Assembly: GCA_000697055.1 (NCBI GenBank)
Contig: JNDT01002012.1
Location: forward strand, 1-44,688
Reading direction: 5' to 3'
Origin: Saksenaea vasiformis B4078
Lineage: Eukaryota; Mucoromycota; Mucoromycetes; Mucorales; Saksenaeaceae
DNA length: 44,688 nucleotides
This document shows positions 33,970 through 43,686 of this stretch, piece after piece (the stretch's first letter is position 1; every line of letters begins with the position of its first letter). Both the position numbers and the translations under genes were made by a program. The notes beneath the pieces were generated by a model. That model was not told the DNA's origin and searched no databases. It was given only the letters and a program-made list of their open reading frames with translations.

Positions 33970-36501
33970 TTAGTGCATGGGGTGTTCGTCAATAAATAAA
34001 AACTTGTTCATCTTGCGAGGATTAAAGTAACGAAACCGTGCTTGATTCTTGTTAGAATTAGTTGAAGTGGTAGTGCTGGTACTGGCAGTGCTAGAACGAC
34101 GATCTTGAAGAGGGTCATAGGCACTGAAATGAATAAAAGAAGACGACGTCGGTGGTGATGAAGATACAACGGATACAGCTGGTGATGATTTGCTTCGTGA
34201 CGGTTTAGCGTAGGAAGGGTCATGTGGTTGATATTGAAAGGAACCTTTTCGCTGATCTGTCGAAAAAGCCAAGACAGATACCATTGAATCCTTAGACTGT
34301 TGACGTGGTCGTCTTGGATTCTTCTTCTCCATTGCAGTCGCTGGTGGCGGTTGTGGTAGCGGTGGCAACGACGACGACGACGAAGAAGAAGATGCCGTTG
34401 ACGCTGTAGAAGATGTTCGCATCACTGTTTTCAGGTTGGCGAGAAAATAGTCTGGTTTTACAGTGTGTCCGCTCTGATAATATTGAGGATGTTGATGAAT
34501 AGTAGGGAATTTGGAGATGTTTGGATGTGTATACAAGTTGTGCCGTCGAATCTCCACATGAAGCCAATCGGCGACTTGAATCCAGTTCTTATTCGCTGTT
34601 TTGTATTCGCGTGTCTCCCGCAAGATGTCAAACGTCTTGTGCAAACCACGTTGGAACTCGTCTAACTTGATATTTTTCAATATGAATGCCTTGTCCTCCT
34701 GTGAGAGGCATGTCCGCATAATATCAGTAGCGGTAGAAATAATTTCGGCCGCACGCCATAGTTCATCTCGGTCAAAGGCACAAGGGCCAATGCTAAGACG
34801 GTTACATGTGTTGAGTGTTCGCAGCTGCGTCAACGCTGTTGCTAGGCAAACGTTGAGTGACCGCAATGAGAAACGACTAGGACGTGAGTCGTTGATCTCG
34901 GGAATAAATAATTTGTGCAAGATAATGCGCGTTGCATTGTACTCTATGTTGACGCGGACACAGGCAAGAAACAGATCTTCGCAGCCATACTCAAAACCAC
35001 TGTCGAACTGCAGATAGGATGGCAATGTATCGTAGAAATTTTGTAACCTTCGATCGTATTCGTTGAGTTGCTCTACCGTCATATCTGATTCCTGCTCGTA
35101 CACCGTTTGAATAATCTCGGCCTGAATTCTCCAGATGCGGAGACAATGGATGTAAGCCAGTACACCAATTTCAGCCTCGTCAATATCCTGTTCGAACACC
35201 TGAGGCAGATCGATCTGACCACCGAAGCGTGGCTGTGGTGTGTTCTTAGTAGCACCAGACGAATAGAGATAGAAATCCATGGCCCAAACCCACCACCATA
35301 GGCGGGTATCCATCTCTTTTTCGAGTGAGTCGGCTTCCTCACCGACCATCCGCGGATAGATTTCCAGGCTATGCAGGGCTGAGACAGCCATACCTGCATA
35401 ATGATGCCGTCGACTCGGCTCGGCACGAGCGCCCATAAACATCAGTGCAACAATGGTGAACCGGTCGGGCGAATCAAAAGACTGTGCGAGACAGTCGCGT
35501 GCGCGATTAAAGAAAAATTCTTCTTGTTCTCGTAGTTTGTCCTGATCGTTTAGAAACTGCGTTAACCCGGGAGCCTTGGCGTGGTGTGCAACCATGTGTC
35601 CAAACAAGTAGGCACAGATGGCGTTGACAATAAGTGTCTCTGTGGGAGATTCATGGGCATCGTACCAAGCCATGAATTCATCCTTGCGAAGCACAGGCGT
35701 GTAACGAACCCAGCAAGAGAAATAGGTGTCGATGCACGCATCCGCAATTTGGCGCAGACCGATCTGACCTCGATGTTTTGGATGCGGGTTGAGAATTTGG
35801 CCAAGAAGACTGACGGAAGCAAAAAAGTTAACGGGCTTGGTTTTGTGTGATTTGTTGCGGTACAGAACGATGCTGCTCGTTTCCGATAGGTTGTCATCGT
35901 CCTCGTCCTCGTTGCCGTGATCCAGCTGAGAGGAACGGTGGGGATCAGGTGCCACCACGAGGCCGGTTGTGCAACACAGTTTGCTAAAGGCATCAATAAG
36001 CGATCTCAAATCAGAAGCACTCTTGATATTGGCTTCCATGTTGATGCCAATATCTGTGTACGAAATATTGAATCTGGAGAGCGCGTCGTGAAACATATTG
36101 AGCTCAGCAGACGAAAGTGTAGGGGAGGAAGGAGCGACCAGCGCTTGAGAAGGAGTAGATGACAAAGAAAAAGAAGAAGAGTAAGAACATGAAGATACGT
36201 GGTGTCCAGTAGCGGTATCCTCTGTTGATGGAATGTCGATGGGTGCCGCACTACTGGATGGGAATTCCAGCGGAGGTGGTATTGTCGACGGTGTTGTGGG
36301 AATATTAGTAAAATCTTCTTCTTCTGTACTCTGAGAACATGGCAACGGCATTGAATCTTTCTCGAAACAATAGATCTCTGTTGGGTGTTGGTAAGACCAT
36401 AATCCGTTCACCATCATTGTATCTTCATCGTCCTCCTCAGTAGAACAGCCGAGGTCTGCTCGAAAACGTTTGCTGGTACGTCCAATGGTAGGGAATGGCA
36501 T
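33970..36501 (-). CDS. Fungal-specific transcription-factor-domain protein lacking a zinc cluster
   Basis: Single uninterrupted exon of 843 aa from an ATG at 36501. The middle (about residues 240-560) matches the fungal-specific transcription factor domain (PF04082 type): IADACIDTYFSCWVRYTPVL, then VNAICAYLFGHM, RARDCLAQSFDSPDRFTIVA and DTRLWWWVWAMDFYLY. These are regulators that act in the nucleus and usually bind DNA through an N-terminal Zn2Cys6 cluster. Here the N-terminus has only scattered Cys residues and no CX2CX6C pattern; its first 200 residues are acidic and Ser/Pro-rich instead. Either the DNA-binding part has been lost or a short upstream exon is missing. The C-terminal 160 residues are Ser/Thr/Pro-rich with a poly-Ser run. 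It converges on the four-TM gene, and its upstream side faces the end of the helicase gene. Confidence 0.85.
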   Translation of the reverse strand: MPFPTIGRTSKRFRADLGCSTEEDDEDTMMVNGLWSYQHPTEIYCFEKDSMPLPCSQSTEEEDFTNIPTTPSTIPPPLEFPSSSAAPIDIPSTEDTATGHHVSSCSYSSSFSLSSTPSQALVAPSSPTLSSAELNMFHDALSRFNISYTDIGINMEANIKSASDLRSLIDAFSKLCCTTGLVVAPDPHRSSQLDHGNEDEDDDNLSETSSIVLYRNKSHKTKPVNFFASVSLLGQILNPHPKHRGQIGLRQIADACIDTYFSCWVRYTPVLRKDEFMAWYDAHESPTETLIVNAICAYLFGHMVAHHAKAPGLTQFLNDQDKLREQEEFFFNRARDCLAQSFDSPDRFTIVALMFMGARAEPSRRHHYAGMAVSALHSLEIYPRMVGEEADSLEKEMDTRLWWWVWAMDFYLYSSGATKNTPQPRFGGQIDLPQVFEQDIDEAEIGVLAYIHCLRIWRIQAEIIQTVYEQESDMTVEQLNEYDRRLQNFYDTLPSYLQFDSGFEYGCEDLFLACVRVNIEYNATRIILHKLFIPEINDSRPSRFSLRSLNVCLATALTQLRTLNTCNRLSIGPCAFDRDELWRAAEIISTATDIMRTCLSQEDKAFILKNIKLDEFQRGLHKTFDILRETREYKTANKNWIQVADWLHVEIRRHNLYTHPNISKFPTIHQHPQYYQSGHTVKPDYFLANLKTVMRTSSTASTASSSSSSSSLPPLPQPPPATAMEKKNPRRPRQQSKDSMVSVLAFSTDQRKGSFQYQPHDPSYAKPSRSKSSPAVSVVSSSPPTSSSFIHFSAYDPLQDRRSSTASTSTTTSTNSNKNQARFRYFNPRKMNKFLFIDEHPMH

Positions 36502-37229
36502 AGTATAGTATAAAGCGTAAAAAAGGAAAAAGGAAAAAAAAAGAAGGGAATCTGGGGCTGAAGCAGAAAAAAAAGAAAGGGATTTTACTGTTCGGATGTG
36601 GGAAAAGTAAACTTTTTGATATGATGAACTATGAAGCTGGCAGTAATAATTGGATCGACTGATGGTGACACAATGTTCCTCATTTCACAAAGCCCCGCAT
36701 CCAATGATACTCCTCTTCTTTTTGACAACATATGTCTCATTGTTCATTACCAACCCCTGGTCTTGTAAAATACGATCACAGTAAAATATAGTACAACGTA
36801 GTATAACCTTGTCATCACTGTGGTATTTGACATGGTAATGCAAAACGTCCCGTTTTTCTTTGTCTTTTGTTCATGTGCTCCTGTTGCGCCATCGGTTTTT
36901 TTTGCAATCACTCCACCAAACTATGAATCCACTTTTTTCACTCCGCCAGCTGAATTTTTTTTTTCTTTCTTATCTCTGTACTTATCAACTATTACGTTTA
37001 AAATTTTTTGGTTTTTATTTAACGTCACATTTGAACACGGCGTCTTGGTCAGACATATTTGCTCGTGACAGCTCAGAAGGGAGGGGGGAGGAAAAACCCT
37101 GTGGAGAGACAGGGAAAAGGTCGTGGGTGTGGGGTAAAAGGAACGGATAGTATAAGGACTAAGAGGGAAAAGGGGAGAAGAGAAAGAGGGAAAAGAAAGC
37201 AAAGAGAGGAAGGTGTCAGTTTGAGGAGT
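36502..37229. other. Intergenic region upstream of the PF04082-type gene
   Basis: About 730 bp between the start of the transcription-factor gene (-) and the end of the helicase gene (-). It contains AT-rich and T-rich stretches (36895-36970) and a purine-rich G/A block (37078-37210). No gene is seen. It should hold the promoter of the transcription factor and the 3' UTR of the helicase. Confidence 0.6.
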
Positions 37230-40200
37230 CTAGCCTGGTTCAAGAGGAGGAGAATCGAGCCACTGTAGGAGGGCCTGTCCCGGATCTGGATCGTAGTATT
37301 GTCGAGGATCTGACCCTGGGTGTTGGTGTGCATCCAGTTCAGCGAGAATGGTACAGACCCCCGGCCAGAGTGTGTGAAGCTGCTGACGGCGGCGGGGTGA
37401 TTGCGATAGTGATTGGGGAAGCAGTTATCAACTATTACAAGTTGGACACCGAACGTTTGCGCCCGTCTCTGTGGCTTTTCTAAGCTTTCCACAGTAATCT
37501 TCTATTTCGTGACCACAGCGAAGATGCATGCGAATGGATGTAAGACAGGAGCCACAGTCTTGACTACACATTCGAGTACAGACATGTCCACACCCGGGCA
37601 TTATTCTCTGACACGGTTGCTGGCACCGAACATCATCATGACTGTAAACGTGGCATTTTAGGGCACACTGTGTAAGGAGATTCAAAAAGTGAGATTTTCG
37701 TGGCACACTTCCCCGATATATGCATATATATATCTCTGTATAGAACCTTACCTGATGGCCGCATCTTAACAAACCTCCGCATGGTTTTGGACAACCTCCT
37801 TCTTCCACCGAAGCGAAATCAACAGGCCATTTCACCCTTGTCAGGATTCCGTGGTTTTGGCATTTCAGCGTCAGGTCAGTGCCAATCCTGTCGCTGGCGT
37901 GGTTTTCGAGATTACCGATAATCTCGTTCCACAAATCGCTCTTTTCGCACAACAAACGGGCATTTCCAAGAATATACATACCCTAGAAAATTATATATTA
38001 TGAGCACGCAATCAATTCCTTTACGAAAGTTTGATACTCACATGCTTTGCTCGGGATAAGCTCACGCACACCCGGTTGGCTACCTTTAAAAAGCCAATGG
38101 CGCCAAAAGAGTTACTTCGTACCAACGACAAAATAATGATTTTATTCTCTTCGCCCTGATAACCGTCCACACTGCTGACTTGAATCAATCGTGGGTCAAT
38201 GTTAGCTCGGCATTCCGATCGCAGACAACTCTTGATAGTCGATCGTTGACCAGCATACATCGTAATAATGGTAATATCCTCGGGATTGTAGCCTTGCTGT
38301 AACAGATATTTTGTCAGTTTTGCTGCCATCTGCGCCTCATGCTCGTTTGATTTGGACGCCGTGTCCGTATTATGACTTTCAGGTTCCTCGTGGCTCAGGA
38401 AATAGACGGGTTGCTCCATGCCACGCACTGGCGGATACCTGAAGACGTCACAATGATCAAGTAATGGTGGATTGTTGTAAATAGGATCAATAAACATGCG
38501 AATGTCAGGCAGCATACGTCGCTGATGCGACAGACGCACGAACGGCACGTCATTTATCACCAATCTTTCGAAAAGTGATACACCCATGTTGTGGTGCTCC
38601 GCCAATTCATGTACCGCTGTTGACGGCCGGAGTTGCTGATGATCACTGTTTATTGTTGTTGTTGCGGTAAGTGACTTTTTTGCATTCCACGGAGTAAGTC
38701 TTACCCTATAAGAATCACATGCTGAAGCGAGTTGGTCAATGCAGAAACGATATGTGATTCCAACATCTCAGCTGCTTCCTCAACTACCAAGATTTTTGGC
38801 TGCATTGCCTCTAACAGGTCATGGTATTTCGCCTAGAGAGCATCACATCCCTTAGCACAGCTTATCTTTTTGTGCAACGCTACAAGCGCAAGTCTTACCG
38901 CAGCCGTACTGGTCATACCGACAACTCTGTGATCACGGCAGATCTTGGCATCGTTTGCGGTGGTCAACTTCCGTATCTCCTTAGTAATCCTCTCGTAGCT
39001 TTCCATCAATGATTTCACTCCTCTACTTATCTCCTCGTGCCTCTGTCGTATCCATCGTTTGTGTGCTTTTAATCTCACCGGGAGTGGCCAAAGAGTCACG
39101 TCGTCATCCTTCATCCACCGTTCCAAGACATAATGTTGTGGTTCAAAGCTCTCGGCGTTCGTGTCAAAGAAGTCAAAGTCGTCGGTGTTAAGCACACGTA
39201 TAGGATCACTCTTGTTATAATTTACAATTTTGCGTCGTTGCGCTCCTCCTCGAGCTTCTGCCAACCGTCCAAACATTGTTTGCACTTGAGGCTCACTATT
39301 GGACTGAGGTCGATAAGCGCTGCCGATGTTGAAATACGGGCTTTTGTTGCCTCGCAAATCTGTCTGATCATCTTTAAAGTTCATCGTAATTTCTTGCAGC
39401 TCATCCTCGTCAATCAGTTCCGCTTCATCTATCTCTTCGTCAAAGACGACTCCCTTTTTCTCCAGCAGCTCATCTTTTAACGCATCTTCATACGTATACT
39501 GGTTATTCGTTCCGCTCGAGTACTCAATAGCATCCTTAAGCCAGATTTCCACAGGGTTGATCGCTTTCTCTTCAGCAGGTGGCTGCAAATTCGGGTTCCC
39601 TCCGGCCCAGGCTGAATTTGCCCGTCCTTTGCGTTGGCTCTGCTTGTTCTTAGGAGGCGCTGTGACTTTCGGCTGGAGTTCAGAGCTGATTTCCCATTCT
39701 TCATCCGAATCATCATCGTCTACAACCGCTGCCGCGACACCTGTCGTTTTTCTTTTAGCTTCTCTCTCTCCTAAACGCTTCAGACTTTCAATCTGTCTGT
39801 TATTGAGCCCTTTGATCCTGGTAATATAGTCGAGTGTAACACAAGGCGTCTCATACATCTCAATGAGTTGTTCCCGAATGTTTTTGGCAATCTCGTCTCG
39901 CTTTCGGTACAACCTGCCTATACCACGGACCGCATAATACTGTTTACGCACTTCAAACATAACGTGGTCTTTCAACAGTTCTGATTTTGAACGTCCACCA
40001 ATTCGCAGAATGCTATCGTTGAAACTAAGGATATGCTCTAAGAACTGGTCCAAGGCTGAAAACGGAATAGTTAGCGATCAGCTATTACATTACAGCGCGT
40101 ATTTACCGTGGTTGGTTTGACAAATACACACAATTGGCCCGAGCGAATTATCAAAGTTGTGAAGCAAAACTTTCATGGCAAAGGTACCAACAAATGTTTT

Positions 40201-41832
40201 ACCGGTACCAGGCGGACCTAACAGGATAACACATGATATAAGACTCATTCTCCTAATGAATAACTTTTGTACCTTGGACAATGGCGAGGTTATTTGCAAG
40301 AATGGCCCTTAAAGCAGCCATCTGAGTAGGGTCCATGCCGGTCTGATAGTTAGGCCATTCTTCCATGATATCGATCGGTTTTCTAGCACTTAACGAACGA
40401 TCTTTTCTTGACGTGTCGATATCATAAAATCTCTTTCGGGAAGCGTAATAAGGCACCTGGACCTCTTTTGACACATTCACCAAAAATTCTTCGAAGGGTA
40501 ATTCATCTTTTTCGATGGTCTTGAACACAGACAAGACGTGACGATAAGCTACAAAAAAAAAGATAAGACAAAAACAAATTACTAATTCGGTAGATGTCAC
40601 TTGTTAGTACCTTCAAAATAGCCATCCGTAGCTTCCAGCTAAAGAAAAAGGAAAAAGAAAAATAATGGATGTGAGCCAATATTTTAGAAGCGATACGTAC
40701 CATCACATAGGATTCCTGATCACTCATTAAGGGTTCTCCAAATCCCAACGGCATGCTATCATTGTCGCGTTCGAGGTTCACATCTATCAGGAATTCGTAA
40801 CGGCCAGAACCCCGCATCGGTTCTTCTCCTCTCTGGACAACTGTTGCTAGTTTGAGATCCGTTTCAAAATTGTCTTTGGATAATAACACGAGGGTGCCTT
40901 CAATTAAACGCTTTGACTGGGGCCAGGATACTTGAGTCGTATTTGGCAATCGAAAGCTGATTCTGTACAATACTTGTCTGGTCCCGAAAACCAAGGCATT
41001 CAGACGCACCTGTGACAAACAATTAAAAACCAGGAGGGAGATATCGCATAGATTTTACATATTCGTATAATCTAAATGCTTTGAAAGGTGAAACCGGTTC
41101 CATGGAGCCTGATCCATTTACATCGTCATAGCTCACGGAAGCTCTGTACGCCTTGACAGCTTTCTGCAGAGGTATCAAGCAGTCCTGGCGCATCAATTCA
41201 AAATGGGTGAAGAGATACTGATCGGCATTTTCGTAGGGCTTTTCGCTCTTTTTGCATCGATTTACTGGGACGCGTGGAATCTGCTTCCTCCGGCCGCGAT
41301 AAGTCTGAAGATCATCTTCCGGCTCGTCAGGCTCGAGGATTTCGTGTGCTTCCGGTATAACAGGCTTCGTTCGAAAAGATTCGTAGTCAATAATTTCTGT
41401 AAAAAACGCTTGGTCCGGGATTTCTGTATTTAGCCGGAAAGTCGTTTCTTCTACGTCTGCTGTATCCTTGGTACTGTAGCGCGCCTTAGTAACAATCGAA
41501 GATCGAACCCAGTCCTCAGCATCGTCCTCAAAACGGGCCTCCGATGGAGGCGTACCCCATCCCTTTTGAGTTTCATTACCCCACTGCATGGCATTTTCAT
41601 CTTCAGGAGAAGTAAATCCTTGTTTGGAGCGCATACTGGGTCTCGTGCTGGGACTCGTGTCTTCCATGTCAAAAACTTGGAATTGATTCGTCAAAGAATT
41701 TAGCGTGGCATTGACGACCGTAGGAGCCCGGAGTGCAGGAGGTCTTAAAATGATAAATCTTGGCAAGAATATCGGGTTCTTTTACCTTTCATGCTGCCAT
41801 GGCTGGTTCTGTCGTCGTCTGTTCCTTGACAT
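37230..41832 (-). CDS. rnhA: SF1 RNA helicase with NFX1-type zinc fingers (ZNFX1/Hrr1-like; candidate RnhA)
   Basis: Exons: 41832-41786, 41743-41059, 41009-40701, 40638-40611, 40548-40273, 40217-40107, 40055-38899, 38832-38705, 38645-38042, 37982-37752 and 37667-37428; phases agree throughout (1271 aa). Motif I is QGPPGTGKT (about 448-456, restored by splicing), then CQTNHALDQFLEH. Motif II is VVEEAAE (about 886-892), then LIGDHQQLRPS. Later come QVSSVDGYQGEE (motif V) and SLSRAKHGMYILGN (motif VI). NFX1-type Cys/His repeats close the protein. About 430 residues, including acidic stretches, separate motifs I and II. Relatives (Hrr1, ZNFX1) act in RNA silencing. A frame 37379-37230 (LHTLWPGVCTILAELDAH... 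to a stop at 37230) looks like a further last exon, but I find no good donor to reach it; without it the stop is at 37428. The rnhA symbol rests on linkage to tptA and the HMG gene. The 28-nt exon 4 is well supported. Confidence 0.87.
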
Positions 41833-42075
41833 TGATAGGAAAGAGGTGGAGTTTAGTTGTTTTCCCGCTGGTACTGGCGCCGCGTAAAAATCATCCTGCG
41901 TTGACGAATAGGAATCGCCTATAATGGCTCGCCAGCAGGACCAGCTGCAGAAATTTTAAAACGTTTTTTTCTGTACACATTTTCATAGTGCTGCTTGGAA
42001 ACACTCGCTTTGTTGGGTCAAACCCATGGTATTACGATTCACCTTGACTACTGCGGCTCTGTGAATTTGCTTTTG

Positions 42076-42285
42076 TTAGAGCTTTAGCATCAGTGATGGT
42101 ATTTCTCTCACTGTTTTCTCTACGATAGAGTTGATCCTTTGTTGGCAGGTTAATCCTTTTAGGATGCTACACAAGCTTGGAAAAATCTCATCTTTATGCA
42201 ATGAATTGCTATCCAATGCACCAACTGTATCCGATATAACCGAATGAGTGTATGCTTCTACGAAAGTTTGGTCGTCATTAAGCAT
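42076..42285 (-). CDS. Hypothetical short ORF upstream of the helicase gene
   Basis: ATG-led frame of 69 aa, helix-friendly and acidic at the start (MLNDDQTFVEAYTHSV), with no domain I recognise. It lies upstream of the helicase gene on the same strand and might be an upstream exon, but no donor-acceptor pair with matching phase was found. The frame leading into 41832 is open further upstream without an ATG, so an additional 5' exon of the helicase remains possible. Otherwise it may be a spurious frame. Confidence 0.25.
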   Translation of the reverse strand: MLNDDQTFVEAYTHSVISDTVGALDSNSLHKDEIFPSLCSILKGLTCQQRINSIVEKTVREIPSLMLKL

Positions 42286-43686
42286 CCTGGAGGGTTGTTA
42301 TGGCGAGATTCTTTCGAACAATGATGATCCACCACGAGTTCAGAAGCCACATTTTACTCTTTGCCCCATGTAACCTTCATAAAAAATGAATGAGGTTGTT
42401 ACCTTCTTCAGGTACCGAAGTTATAAAGCGTGTTCCGTCTATCTGCTCCTTCTCTGAGATTTTAAGCTGCATTTGTCGGGGGAACGTATCATTTGAATAG
42501 CTAACTGTGTGATCCATGCATTTGCCCTTTCAGTTTTTTCCAGCTGCAGTTCGCTCAGTCTTTGATGGTTATGATGTGGCAACAAAAGAGCATTATTTCC
42601 CTTAATTCAGCACTGTAATTGAGTTCTAGATGTACCATTGTTGCAATGGCATTGGAGTGTACTTCTCGAACGAAAAGGTTGTCATACGGTGAAAATAGCA
42701 TCTTATATTATATCTCAGCGCTTCCTTTGAATGCCCATTGCGTTAAGCATGGATGCATATGACGTGTGGAGAATTTGACAAAGTCAACTTGCTTTCGACA
42801 AGTAATACAATCGTAGCATTCCCCCTGTTGAAGATCTTGTTGACGAGATCTTGGCTGGGTCATCGATCAATGCTGCTCTTGCTCACAATGAAATGTGTAG
42901 TATATATCACCGTTTTCAAGCGATCTGTGTAGCGTGTCAGGTAGATTTGAGAGCTTTTAGCGTCCTTATTCATTGTGTGCCCCTAGCAAAGCTCAAGCAC
43001 TGTATTTATGTGATATTGATCAACGAGATCGGTATTCATGTCATCTGCAAGCATGCCATTTTATTTGGTCTCAGAGAGGCTCTTTACAATTGTGAGATAT
43101 AGTTCTATGTCTTGCGTCGAATGGACTTTGCAGGAAAGTAGTTTCTCTGCATATTAATCGAAAGGACATGTCTTCGCCAGGAAAACTTGGATGGATAACA
43201 TGAATCTCTGTAAGCGGTGACCTCTTTAGGTGATGAATATACCTATCTATCAATCATTCGGGTATGAACCATGGACGCGTAATAATACACTCCGGGATAA
43301 GTAGCATCAGAAGAACCCTTCTGTCATTGCTGTTCATGTCTGAATTTTCAACCAATAAAAGCACAGCTCTCACTGCAGTACTTGATACTGCGTTTTGAAA
43401 CAACATTTGCGTTGCTGATCATGCTCTTTTGCGGTCGCCTAAAACCAAGTTTACGCTATGGTGAACCAAATTTAGTCAAATTAAAGCGTTACCGTTGATC
43501 TCTGTGTACTTACCTATCCACTTGGTTTTGGCGATACAAGAGCATTTCAGCGTCGCAAACGTTTCTCTGATGAGTACACTGTTCAACGACCTGGAAGAGG
43601 ACTTACCGATGAATACACCTAAAGGGAAACATAGGTAAAATTGATCTAAGTTAAGGATTACAAGACATTTCACTAACCGTAATAAT
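42286..43686. other. Gene-poor interval
   Basis: About 1.4 kb with only short frames on both strands (under 85 aa), without domains. It lies between the helicase gene's 5' side and the 3' end of the Fanzor copy, and may include the flanking end of that element. Confidence 0.55.

Noticed and set aside
33741..33992. Leu/Ser-rich 83-aa minus-strand frame resembling a membrane protein
   Set aside because: Its composition comes from the GAGA-type purine repeat in the convergent 3' region.
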